Positions 24,608 to 32,891 of a stretch of DNA of 37,692 nt are shown here, one piece after another. A program made the position numbers and the translations under genes. The stretch's first letter is position 1, and every line of letters begins with the position of its first letter. The DNA lies in NCBI GenBank assembly GCA_022573285.1, contig JACZUF010000031.1, positions 1-37,692 of the forward strand. Direction: 5' to 3'. The notes below the pieces were generated by a model. The model was not told where the DNA came from. It did no database searches and was given only the letters and a program-made list of their open reading frames with translations. The DNA is from Chloroflexota bacterium (GTDB taxonomy: Bacteria > Chloroflexota > Dehalococcoidia > Lucifugimonadales > UBA3495).

Positions 24608-26617
24608 TTAAGCGTCCGCCGGGAACCGCTCGTCCGCCGCCAGCGCGTCGGCGTCGGCGTCCCTCTCGGCTGCCAAATAAGAGGCGATCAGGTTATTTCG
24701 GCTGAAGAGGGTATTTGGATGCTCCGGACCCAGCACCCTCACTCTCGCCTCCAGCGTCTCTTCATCCAACTCCACTGCCTCTTCTGTGCGGCCTAACTCA
24801 CGGTATCCGACGGCCAGGTTGTTCCGGCTGCTAAGGGTGTCCGGGTGGTCCGGCCCTTGCACTCTCTCCCTTACTTTCAACGTCTCCTTATCCAGCTTCA
24901 CCGCTTCGTCCGTCCGGCCCAATGCCCGGTATCCGTTAGCCAGGTTGCTTCGGCTGCTTAGGGTGTCCGGGTGCTCCGGCCCCAGCACCCTCACCCTCAC
25001 TTCCAGTGTCTCCTCATCCAGCTTCACCGCTTCTTCCGTCCGGCCCAATGCCCGGTATCCAATGGCCAAGTTGCTTCGGCTGATTAGGATGTTCGGGTGC
25101 TCCGGTCCTAGCACTTTCGCCATCGATTCCAGCGTCTCCTCAATCAGCTTCACCGCCTCTTCCGTCCGGCCTAACGTCCGGTATCCGCCGGCCAGGTTGC
25201 TTCGGCTGCTTAGAGTGTCCGAGTGCTCCGAACCCAGAACCCTCACCCTCGCTTCCAGTGTCTCCTCATCCAGCTTCACCCCCTCTTCCGTCCGGCCTAA
25301 TGCCCGGTATCCGATGGCCAGGCTGTTAGACAGAGCGAGAGTGCTGCGGTCCTCCGATGTCTTCTCTTTCTTGGCGCGGCTGTGGAGTGCTTCATGGTGG
25401 GAAATCTCAGCCCGCATGGCCACAGGGTCGTCAGTATTGATCGCCGATAGACGGCGTATATCCGAATTTATCGCTAGTTGCAAGGCGTCCGACCCGTTAG
25501 TTGCAGCAATTGCGGCGGCGGTCAATGCATGGACCACCAATTGGTCCTGAGAAACGCTCAATATCGATTGACCGGCACACTCGGTGAGGAGCTTACCGAG
25601 TCCGTCTTTGTCCAGACCGGTTAGGGCCAAGGCTAGGGGCAGCGGGACCGGCTCGTCCGCCAGATAGCCAAAGGGCGCGATTGCCTGTCGGGTATCAGGT
25701 CCTAGGCTGTTCAGGGTCCCGGTGATGGCGGAATAGACCCCTTCCAGCTTGCCTAATTTTTCACCAGCAACATCTTCGAATGCCCGCACTGACAAAGGGT
25801 TGGGCGCCTCATTAAGCTCGGCTAGCACAGAGTTGGCGTCAGCAAGGGGTTCACCGAGCCGGGCCGCCAGCATCTCCAGGGCTAGGGGAAGGTAGCCGAC
25901 GATGTCAGCGACCTCCTTGAGGACCGTCTCATCGGCTTTGTGTGCCCCTTGAGAACGCAGGAGATCAACCGCTGCTTCCGGTTCCAGCAGGGTTAAAGGC
26001 AGGAACTCCGCGGTGGGGGGCAGCAGGTTGCGGCGGGAGTCTCGGGTCGTGATCAGTAGAGTCAAATTTGCCGCCGATGCCCGGAGGTCGTTAACCTGGC
26101 CAAATTCGGGCAGGTTGTCGATGACCCAGACGAGGCCTTGCGGCAAAGCGGCAACGGCCCGGCCCGCCTCCACAGCAATCTCATCGTCATTCAGGCCTGT
26201 GGTGTCGATTCCCAACCTTGGGGCCAGCGCGGCGAGAGTCTGGGCGGCGGTGCCGCCCGCCGATGTCCAGAATCCCCCACTCCCCGATCCGTGGGTGTAT
26301 TCGGCGGCCAGGCGGCTTTTGCCGGTGCCAGCCCCGCCCGAAATCACCACCGCGCTGCTTCCATTCATGGCCTCGGCGACTTTGTCTACGTCAGTCTGGC
26401 GGCCCACGAAATGGTCGGCCAGGCTCGCGGGGCGGCCTTCCCAGCGCATTGAGTCGCGCGTATCGCTTTGCGGGGTAACCTCGGGGGGTTTTGGCGGATT
26501 CAGCGGAGGAGATTCGGAACCCTTATTCTTGACCCAGCGGACAAGCCATCTGGCAAACGCCAAGAACCCCACAAACAGGGCCAGCGCCGCTGTTGCCATC
26601 GCCAGTATTTCAGCCAA
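24608..26617 (-). CDS. Membrane-anchored STAND (NB-ARC-like) NTPase with TPR repeats
   Basis: A 669-residue protein. A hydrophobic segment (about residues 8-25) followed by basic residues anchors the N-terminus. A Pro-rich linker leads to an NB-ARC-type NTPase: Walker A GGAGTGKS (94-101), Walker B LVWVIDN (162-168), sensor ITTRDSRR (189-196) and the GYLPLA motif (241-246). After a helical region, five TPR repeats of 42 residues (428-637) are nearly identical (GYRALGRTEEAVKLDEETLE...). Such proteins sense a ligand through the repeats and oligomerise to switch on an output. There is no obvious effector domain here. The start is TTG with AAGG eight bases upstream. Role unknown; defence or signalling is a possibility. 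Confidence 0.88.
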   Translation of the reverse strand: MAEILAMATAALALFVGFLAFARWLVRWVKNKGSESPPLNPPKPPEVTPQSDTRDSMRWEGRPASLADHFVGRQTDVDKVAEAMNGSSAVVISGGAGTGKSRLAAEYTHGSGSGGFWTSAGGTAAQTLAALAPRLGIDTTGLNDDEIAVEAGRAVAALPQGLVWVIDNLPEFGQVNDLRASAANLTLLITTRDSRRNLLPPTAEFLPLTLLEPEAAVDLLRSQGAHKADETVLKEVADIVGYLPLALEMLAARLGEPLADANSVLAELNEAPNPLSVRAFEDVAGEKLGKLEGVYSAITGTLNSLGPDTRQAIAPFGYLADEPVPLPLALALTGLDKDGLGKLLTECAGQSILSVSQDQLVVHALTAAAIAATNGSDALQLAINSDIRRLSAINTDDPVAMRAEISHHEALHSRAKKEKTSEDRSTLALSNSLAIGYRALGRTEEGVKLDEETLEARVRVLGSEHSDTLSSRSNLAGGYRTLGRTEEAVKLIEETLESMAKVLGPEHPNILISRSNLAIGYRALGRTEEAVKLDEETLEVRVRVLGPEHPDTLSSRSNLANGYRALGRTDEAVKLDKETLKVRERVQGPDHPDTLSSRNNLAVGYRELGRTEEAVELDEETLEARVRVLGPEHPNTLFSRNNLIASYLAAERDADADALAADERFPADA
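24707..25336 (-). repeat. Five tandem 126-bp TPR-coding repeats
   Basis: Each unit encodes 42 residues (about 428-637 of the STAND protein) with the pattern NLA.GYR.LGRTEEAVKL, ETLE and a VLGPEHP-like end. Units differ only at a few positions, so copy number may change by recombination. Confidence 0.85.
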
Positions 26618-26799
26618 TCTAGTCGCCTTTCAGAATCCACAGTGATAGTGCAGTCACGGCCCGTGAATTCCCACCCCAAACTATTCCGGTGATTCGATCT
26701 TACAACGGATACCTGGAATTCAGCGTACTTCTACTGTCAACGGCGAGAAAGACAGTAAGGAACGACGGAATTTCGATTCAGAAGGGAGATACTGCGGCC

Positions 26800-28143
26800 C
26801 TAAGGCCGCGCAAACCCCAGATTATCGCGCAGGGTGCCCTCGACGTAGTCTTGGCGGAATAATCCGCGGCGTTGGAGCTCGGGGACGACCAGATTGACAA
26901 AGTCTTGGTAGGCGCCGGGCATGTGGGTGGCGGCGAGGACGAAACCGTCGCAGGCTTCGGCCTGGAACCAGGACTCCATCTGGTCGGCGACCTGGGCCGG
27001 GGTCCCTGTGAAAAGGGGTAGTTCGCGCAGGGTGCCCCGGCCCGACCACTTGATAAAGTCGTTGACGCTGGGGTTCTTGGTCCCGCTCAGATCAATCACC
27101 CGGTCCAAGAACCCCCTGAGGCCGGTCATGGACGCCAGTATCTCCTCTGATAAGGGCTCGTCCACGGAATGCTGGGAAAAGTCGTAGTTGAACACCTCGG
27201 AGAGCAGTGTCAGCGAGTCCACCTGGTTGGCCAAGCTCTCTATCTGCTCCAACTTTCGTTGCGCTTTTTCCGCCGTCTCGTCCACCACCACGTACACCGC
27301 CGGGGCCACCTTCACCGAGTCCGGGTCCCGGCCCGCCGACCGCGCCCTCCGGCGGAGGTCGTCACGGTAGGCTTTGCAGGCCTCGGAGGTCGGGTAGATC
27401 ACGAACAGCAGCTCCCCCCAACGGGCGGCGAACTGCCGGCCCCTTTCCGACTGACCCGCCTGAATGAGCACGGGATGGCCCTGGGGAGACCGGGGCACGG
27501 TCGACGGGCCCCTGACCTGGAACCACTCCCCTGAGTAGTCGACACGGTGTACTTTCTCCGGGTCGGCGAACCTTCCGGTCTGCTTGTCCAGCAGCACCGC
27601 CCCGTCCTCCCAGGAATCCCACAGCTTGCAGGCGGCCTCCATGAACTCGTCGGCCACGTCGTAGCGGTCGTCGTGCTCCAGGTGCTCCGCCATACCGAAG
27701 TTCTGGGCCTCGGAATCGTTGAGGGATGTCACCACGTTCCAGGCGATCCTGCCGTGAGTAAAGTGGTCCAGTGAAGCGAACAGCCGGGCCACGTGGAAGG
27801 GAGAATAGTAGGTCGTGGAATAGGTTGCGCCCAGTCCCAAACTCTTGGTTGCCAGACCCATGGCGGTGAGGATGGGGACCAGGTCCAGCTTCACCACCCG
27901 GACGCCGTGCTCCACCGCTTCCTCGAAGGAATCTCCGTAGCGGCTGGGCATGGCCAACCGGTCGTCGATGAACGCCAGATGAAATTTGCCCCGCTCCAAC
28001 GTGGCCGCAATGTCCTGGTAGAACTCCAGGTCCATGAACCCGGAAACGGTGTCCGGATGCCGCCAGGAGCCGGTGTAGTTGGAGCAGTTGGAGGCCTGCA
28101 AGAAGGCCACCAGCAGCATCTGTCGCGCAAGGTTATCGGCCAT
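26800..28143 (-). CDS. NtaA/SnaA/DszA-type FMN-dependent monooxygenase
   Basis: A 447-residue luciferase-family monooxygenase of the nitrilotriacetate / dibenzothiophene sulfone type. Diagnostic segments are SWRHPD near residue 26, KFHLAFIDDRL around 53-63, ATYSTTYYSPFHVARLFASLDH and GRIAWNVVTSLNDSEAQNFG, then HPVLIQAGQSERGRQFAARW. These use FMNH2 from a separate reductase to cleave C-N or C-S bonds. Length is typical (440-460). Only a weak CAAG precedes the ATG. It is one of three LLM genes in this window and from a different subfamily than the others. No reductase gene is adjacent. Confidence 0.92.
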   Translation of the reverse strand: MADNLARQMLLVAFLQASNCSNYTGSWRHPDTVSGFMDLEFYQDIAATLERGKFHLAFIDDRLAMPSRYGDSFEEAVEHGVRVVKLDLVPILTAMGLATKSLGLGATYSTTYYSPFHVARLFASLDHFTHGRIAWNVVTSLNDSEAQNFGMAEHLEHDDRYDVADEFMEAACKLWDSWEDGAVLLDKQTGRFADPEKVHRVDYSGEWFQVRGPSTVPRSPQGHPVLIQAGQSERGRQFAARWGELLFVIYPTSEACKAYRDDLRRRARSAGRDPDSVKVAPAVYVVVDETAEKAQRKLEQIESLANQVDSLTLLSEVFNYDFSQHSVDEPLSEEILASMTGLRGFLDRVIDLSGTKNPSVNDFIKWSGRGTLRELPLFTGTPAQVADQMESWFQAEACDGFVLAATHMPGAYQDFVNLVVPELQRRGLFRQDYVEGTLRDNLGFARP

Positions 28144-28257
28144 ATGTTGCTTGGGGCGGGTTCATCGAATCGTAGACTATTGCCCGGCATGCGCCGGCCC
28201 GGCCTGGTCCGGTCTGGAATCCCGCCCGTGGGAGTTAGCATACATGATGGAGGCGAT

Positions 28258-28294
28258 GGCGTTGGAACCGGCCGTGCCGGCCGGTTCCAACGCC
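28258..28294. repeat. Perfect 16-bp stem-loop between two minus-strand genes
   Basis: GGCGTTGGAACCGGCC and its exact complement are separated by GTGCC. It is in the 159-base gap between the MFS stop (28303) and the monooxygenase start (28143). No T-run follows on the minus strand, so it may be a 3' processing or repeat structure rather than an intrinsic terminator. Confidence 0.75.
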
Positions 28295-28302
28295 CAACAA
28301 CC

Positions 28303-29625
28303 CTATGTAACCAATGCCGCCTGATTCCTGACCGGGGCCCTGGCCTTGAGCACCAACAGGCTGCAAGTGAGCGCCAGCAGCACGAAAACCGTGAAGATGG
28401 TGTTGTAGCCGCCCTGCAGGTCGAACAGGACCCCGGCGATCACCGGCCCCGTCGCCTGGCCAAACAGCACTCCAATCTCACCCACCCCTCTTATCTTGCC
28501 CAGTGAGGTCCGGCCAAAATAGTTGGCGTACATCACCGCGGGCACCACGTTAGACCCGGCGGAGACGATGCCGAACAACGCGGCCACCAGGAACACCCCA
28601 CCCGTCCCCCCGACAAATATCAGGTAGAGGGTGCTGCCAGCTTGGACCAAGAACATCCCGGAATATGCGTACCGGAGGTCGACCCGGTCGGTAACCCAGC
28701 CCCAAACGACGCTGCCCACCGCCGACACCGTCCAACTCAGGCTCACCGCCAGCGCGGCGGAGGCGGGGCCAAGTCCTACATCCCGGAAGTAGGCGCCCAT
28801 GTGGACGCCGATGCTGGTGTGCACGAAAAAGGCGGCGAACCCCATGGACACCAGCAACCAAAAGGTCCTGGTGCGAATTGCGTCGCCAAGAGTCCATGAG
28901 TCGTCATCGCTGCCCAGCGGCCTTCCCGAGGCGTTGGTCCCGGCGTTATCTTGGGCCGTAGGCGGGACCGCGCCTGTCACCATCACACGGTCAGGCGGCA
29001 CACCGTCGGGACGGAGGCCGATGTCTTCGGGCCGTTCGGCCACCAAGAATAGGGACGGGGCCACCGAAACCGCCAGCACGATCAGGCCGATGGTGATCCA
29101 GGTCGCCTTTAATCCGTAGCTCTCCACAACCAGGGAGGCCACCATGGTGAACAGGATGCCGCCCAAGGCGCCGATGAGGAAGATCATCCCGATGGCGCGG
29201 CCCCGCTTTCTGATGAACCACCGGGAGGCGACCGTGCTGGCGCCGATGGGGGCCGAGGTGTGGAAAACCACCCTGGCGGCGGCAAAAGCCACGTAGAAGG
29301 TTAGCGGGACGGTGGCCCAGGCCAGTGAGGTCAGGGCCACGCCCAGGACCACCCCGCTGACCACCAACACCGGGCGGGCGCCGAAGCGGTCGATGGCCCA
29401 TCCGACCACCGGGGAGAGGGCCAGAGAGGCCAGAGCGCCCGCGCTAACCGCACCGGCGATGAGAGTCCGGCTCCAACCCAATTGCTGGGACATGGGGAAG
29501 ATGAGCACGGTGAGAGTGGTGATGGCCGGCGCCATCCGGGCGAATACCACGGTGCTGGAAGCAACCACCACGACCCAGCCGTAGTAAAAAGGGAATTTAT
29601 CCCTCAAGCGGGACGCAAGAAGCAT
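28303..29625 (-). CDS. MFS transporter (monocarboxylate / oxalate-formate-like)
   Basis: A 440-residue MFS protein with 12 hydrophobic segments. It starts with RDKFPFYYGWVVVVASSTVV, a pattern of the oxalate/formate and monocarboxylate-type MFS subgroup. The TM2-TM3 loop reads VGWAIDRFGARPVLV and the second half has WGWVTDRVDLRYAYSG. The start at 29625 has GAGG eight bases upstream; the ATG at 29748 would add 41 residues before the first transmembrane helix. Located upstream of the NtaA-type monooxygenase gene on the same strand, it may import that enzyme's substrate. Confidence 0.88.
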   Translation of the reverse strand: MLLASRLRDKFPFYYGWVVVVASSTVVFARMAPAITTLTVLIFPMSQQLGWSRTLIAGAVSAGALASLALSPVVGWAIDRFGARPVLVVSGVVLGVALTSLAWATVPLTFYVAFAAARVVFHTSAPIGASTVASRWFIRKRGRAIGMIFLIGALGGILFTMVASLVVESYGLKATWITIGLIVLAVSVAPSLFLVAERPEDIGLRPDGVPPDRVMVTGAVPPTAQDNAGTNASGRPLGSDDDSWTLGDAIRTRTFWLLVSMGFAAFFVHTSIGVHMGAYFRDVGLGPASAALAVSLSWTVSAVGSVVWGWVTDRVDLRYAYSGMFLVQAGSTLYLIFVGGTGGVFLVAALFGIVSAGSNVVPAVMYANYFGRTSLGKIRGVGEIGVLFGQATGPVIAGVLFDLQGGYNTIFTVFVLLALTCSLLVLKARAPVRNQAALVT

Positions 29626-29799
29626 TGAGGCAGCCTCGCCGCCCAGGGGCGCAGCAGGACGGAAGTGGAAGGTTCTTGAGAAGGGCCACACCGGCGGGAG
29701 AACAGGCCGGAGGGCAGTCTCCCCATGATACACATATCCATCTAGCATTGGTCAGGGCGCGATTAACCGCCGGATAGGTCAGCCTTGGTCATGGCGAGA

Positions 29800-29829
29800 T
29801 TGACTGCCGGAACCGATGGTTAATATAAT
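29800..29829 (+). promoter_or_regulatory. Sigma-70-type promoter of the TPP decarboxylase genes
   Basis: TTGACT at 29800-29805 and TATAAT at 29824-29829 are 18 bases apart. The promoter would give a leader of about 85 bases before the ATG at 29920. It lies in the divergent gap between the MFS and TPP genes. Confidence 0.6.
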
Positions 29830-29919
29830 GAGTCGCCCCCACAACAGCCGAGCAAGTCCCGCGCCCATTGGCGTCCGGCGTCAGGACGGGACTGAGAATC
29901 ACTCAGGGAGGAACGCCCC

Positions 29920-30441
29920 ATGGTCCAACAACAGGCGGCATTATTGAAACCCGAGACGTTGATCGAAGAGTTCAAGAAGAACGGCGTCACCCACATCGTA
30001 ACCATCCCCGACAGCGAGACCAACTATCTCTACGAACTGATGAAGGAGCAGACTTGGCTGGACATCGTCCCCACGTCCCGCGAGGGCGAGACCTTCGCCA
30101 TCGCGCTGGGGCTGACCGTCGGCGGGAAAGTGCCGGTCTGCGTCATCCAGAACACGGGCATGATGGAGTCCGGCGACTCGATCCGGGGCATGGCCATCGA
30201 TGCCGGGTTCCCGCTGGTGATGTTGATCGGCTACCGGGGATGGACGCGCCACGGCGTGATCACCGACTCGGCAGCCCGGTACACCGAGACCTTCCTCCAC
30301 GCCATGGGCATCAATTACTACCTGGTTGAGCAGGATGACGACGCCTCGCGGATATCGGTCGCCTTCGAAGAAGCCAGGGCCACCAGCCGGCCCGTCGCCG
30401 TGTTAATCGGCGACGAATACCACGGCTTCAACCGCATGTAG
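29920..30441 (+). CDS. TPP-dependent decarboxylase, alpha (Pyr) subunit, sulfopyruvate/phosphonopyruvate decarboxylase-like
   Basis: A 173-residue protein equal to the pyrimidine-binding half of a TPP decarboxylase. The segment SREGETFAIALGLTVGGK (53-70) carries the cofactor-activating Glu55. The matching segment PVCVIQNTGMMESGDSIRG and the end of the domain (ATSRPVAVLIGDEYHG) are as in ComD-like sulfopyruvate decarboxylase and phosphonopyruvate decarboxylase N-terminal halves. The subunit works only together with the TPP-binding partner, which is encoded 72 bases downstream. GGGAGG eight bases before the ATG gives the start. Likely substrate is a 3-substituted pyruvate; which one cannot be told. 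Confidence 0.88.
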   Translation: MVQQQAALLKPETLIEEFKKNGVTHIVTIPDSETNYLYELMKEQTWLDIVPTSREGETFAIALGLTVGGKVPVCVIQNTGMMESGDSIRGMAIDAGFPLVMLIGYRGWTRHGVITDSAARYTETFLHAMGINYYLVEQDDDASRISVAFEEARATSRPVAVLIGDEYHGFNRM

Positions 30442-30513
30442 CCGACCGGCGATCCCTGCCGGCGAAACCAACCAGCAATTTAAGCAGAGGACCAACCGCA
30501 CTGGAGGTGCAGT

Positions 30514-31104
30514 ATGTTCGACTCAGCAGATATGTTCCGGGCCTTTCAGGCGCACCGGGGCAAGGCCATCGTCCTGGTGACCGGCACCTCGGGCCGAGAT
30601 TGGAGAGAAGTCTCCGATAACGAGAGCCGCGACCTAACCCTTCAGGGCGCCATGGGCCAGACCAATTCGGCAGCCCTGGGTTTCGCCCTCTCCCAGCCCA
30701 ACGAGAAGGTGGTGCTATTCGACTCGGAGGGGTCGCTACAGATGAACATGGGCGTCCTGGCGACCATCGCCGGGAAAAAGCCCAAGAATTTCTTCCACTT
30801 CCTGATGGACAACGAATGTTACGCCACCACGGGCGGACAGCCGGTGCCCAACGCGTCGGAGATCAACTACGCCGGCATGGCCAAGCAAGCGGGGTATGCC
30901 GCCGCCTTCGAGTTCGACAACCTGGAAGAGTTCACCAACAATATCGAACAGATCATGAAGGAAGAGGGCCCGGTTTTCGTCGCCATGAAGATGATTCCCA
31001 AGATTGAGAACGAGCCCATCGGCCGCCGGGTGCGGAAGCCCCAGCGCTCCCGGGCCGAGACCATCAAGGTGCTGCAGGCGGAACTGGGGATCACCGCTGC
31101 CTAG
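30514..31104 (+). CDS. TPP-dependent decarboxylase, beta (PP) subunit
   Basis: A 196-residue TPP-binding half. The cofactor motif appears as FDSEGSLQMNMGVLATIAG (69-87) and then FHFLMDNECYATTGGQ (94-109). The usual GDG of the metal-binding motif is replaced by SEG (Glu72 in place of Asp), while the distal Asn (Asn100) is kept. YATTGGQ resembles the YGITGGQ of ComE-like subunits. It needs the alpha subunit for activity. A GGAGG ribosome binding site lies six bases upstream of the ATG. The two genes form one operon from the promoter at 29800. Confidence 0.86.
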   Translation: MFDSADMFRAFQAHRGKAIVLVTGTSGRDWREVSDNESRDLTLQGAMGQTNSAALGFALSQPNEKVVLFDSEGSLQMNMGVLATIAGKKPKNFFHFLMDNECYATTGGQPVPNASEINYAGMAKQAGYAAAFEFDNLEEFTNNIEQIMKEEGPVFVAMKMIPKIENEPIGRRVRKPQRSRAETIKVLQAELGITAA

Positions 31105-31161
31105 GCGTACGGCCAGGGCCGTTTACCCAACCGTTCATTGAATACGGCCTCGTCCTTAGTA

Positions 31162-31190
31162 TTGACGACCGGCTGGGCGGGGAATATGAT
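31162..31190 (+). promoter_or_regulatory. Sigma-70-type promoter of the DUF1800 operon
   Basis: TTGACG at 31162-31167 and TATGAT at 31185-31190 are exactly 17 bases apart. The leader to the TTG at 31350 would be about 150 bases. Confidence 0.55.
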
Positions 31191-31349
31191 GCGCAGGTGG
31201 TTTCGTTGCTTCGCTGGGCACACTAGACTGGTTGTCATGAAATCCAGCGGGTAACTACGGATATCGTAAGTGTGCGAGCCACAATTACCGGAAAATATCA
31301 CAACCATCCCTTGGTATACCCCACCAAACTGCGAGCAGGGAGGAAACAA

Positions 31350-32756
31350 TTGTCTGATCAAGATATTTCGTTAATGGCCCACCTGATGCGCCGCGCCGGA
31401 TTCGGCGCCCCGCTGGAAGAACTGCAAGCCAGGGCCGCCAAAGGGTACGACGCCACCGTCGATGAACTGCTCGACCCCGAATCGCAGCCACCGATGGAGC
31501 GCGACATCATGATGCGCTACAAGACGGAGTGGCTCTCGCAAGCCGGGCTGGAAGGCCAACAAGAAGAGTGGACCTTCCGCATGATCAACACCAAGCGCCC
31601 GCTCGAAGAGAAGATCGCTCTGTTCTGGCACGGAGTTTTTGTCACCGGCCATGCCAAGTGCGAATACCCACGGCAACAGATGCTGGAATTGGAAATGTTC
31701 CGGACGGTTGGAATGGGCAGTTTCCACGATCTACTCATGGACTTGTCCAAGGACCCGGCCATGGTCTTCTACTTGGACAATTGCATGAGCCACAAGGGCG
31801 CCATCAACGAGAACTGGGGGCGGGAGCTCCTGGAATTGTTCTCCCTGGGCGTCGGGATGGACGGCGAATTCAATTACAGCGAGGATGACGTCAAGGAAGC
31901 AGCACGCGCCTTCACCGGCTGGACCGTGACCAACTCCATCCCCCGCTACCCGTATGGCAAGTACGAAGCCAAGTTCATGTTCGACCCCCACGACCATGAC
32001 GACGACGAAAAGACTTTTCTAGGCGAGACCGGGAACCTCAACGGCGAAGACATCGTGGACATCGTAGTGAAGCAGCCCGCCACCGCCCGGTTCATCGCGC
32101 GGCACCTCTACAACTTCTTCGTCGCCGACGAGCCGCAGGTGCCGGCCTGGAAGGACACGCCGCCCAGAGATCCTGAGGCCATCAAACAGTTGGAAGACGA
32201 GTACTTCCGCTCCAACTACGACATCACCTCGATGTTGAGGGTGTTATTAAAGTCGGACTTCTTCAAGAACGCCAAGTTCGCCAAAATCAAGAGCCCGGCC
32301 GAGACCGTGGCCGGCACTCTGCGCCTGGTCGGTGACTTCAAATTCCCCAAGCCCGGCATGGACGCGATGGCCTTGACCATCCGGTATATGGGCCAGGATT
32401 TGTTGAACCCGCCCACGGTGGAGGGTTGGCATACCGGGCGTGAGTGGATCGACTCCGGGACACTGGTGGAGCGCATCAACTTCACGGCCGACCAGGTGGG
32501 CAACATCAACCACCCCGGCGTGAAAAACATCATCAGCCGGGTCGGCGAAGCCGGGTCCGTGCTGACCGCCGACCAGTTGGTTGACGGCTGTCTGGAGAAT
32601 TTAGGGGCTTATCAGTTGGCCAACGAAACCCGGAACCAGTTGTTGGAACTGGCCGCAGGCGATGGGGAAATCCGCAGCGACGCGGAGGGCTTCCCAGTCC
32701 GGGTAGCGACCATGCTCCAGTCCATCGTCGCCACCACCGAGTATCTGTTCGCGTAA
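31350..32756 (+). CDS. DUF1800 family protein
   Basis: A 468-residue member of DUF1800. Typical blocks are LMRRAGFGAPLEELQARAAKG at the start, KIALFWHGVFVTG, NENWGRELLELFSLGVG, EAARAFTGWT, and WHTGREWIDSGTLVERINF toward the end. The family's function is not known; it is usually paired with DUF1501 proteins. The TTG at 31350 was chosen over the GTG at 31272 because GGGAGG lies six bases before it. No signal peptide is seen, although DUF1501 partners are often exported. First gene of the DUF1800-DUF1501-NHL operon. Confidence 0.88.
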   Translation: MSDQDISLMAHLMRRAGFGAPLEELQARAAKGYDATVDELLDPESQPPMERDIMMRYKTEWLSQAGLEGQQEEWTFRMINTKRPLEEKIALFWHGVFVTGHAKCEYPRQQMLELEMFRTVGMGSFHDLLMDLSKDPAMVFYLDNCMSHKGAINENWGRELLELFSLGVGMDGEFNYSEDDVKEAARAFTGWTVTNSIPRYPYGKYEAKFMFDPHDHDDDEKTFLGETGNLNGEDIVDIVVKQPATARFIARHLYNFFVADEPQVPAWKDTPPRDPEAIKQLEDEYFRSNYDITSMLRVLLKSDFFKNAKFAKIKSPAETVAGTLRLVGDFKFPKPGMDAMALTIRYMGQDLLNPPTVEGWHTGREWIDSGTLVERINFTADQVGNINHPGVKNIISRVGEAGSVLTADQLVDGCLENLGAYQLANETRNQLLELAAGDGEIRSDAEGFPVRVATMLQSIVATTEYLFA

Positions 32757-32891
32757 ACCGGTGGTTGGGACGCCCAAGCAGTCCGAAATATTCGCCGCCC
32801 GGGAACGCAGATAGAGCAGCCGGGCGGCTCTGGAAACTAATCTGAGAATTAATCCGGGAATTAATCCGGGAAGTTAGTTGGAGATTAAACG

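Noticed and set aside
24707..25336. Regular repeats that could be taken for a CRISPR array
   Set aside because: The period is 126 bases with no unique spacers, and the units translate into TPR repeats on the minus strand.
24786..25550. 254-residue plus-strand frame with Ser-rich repeats
   Set aside because: It is the complement of the TPR repeats of the STAND gene; the repeats create a long open frame by chance.
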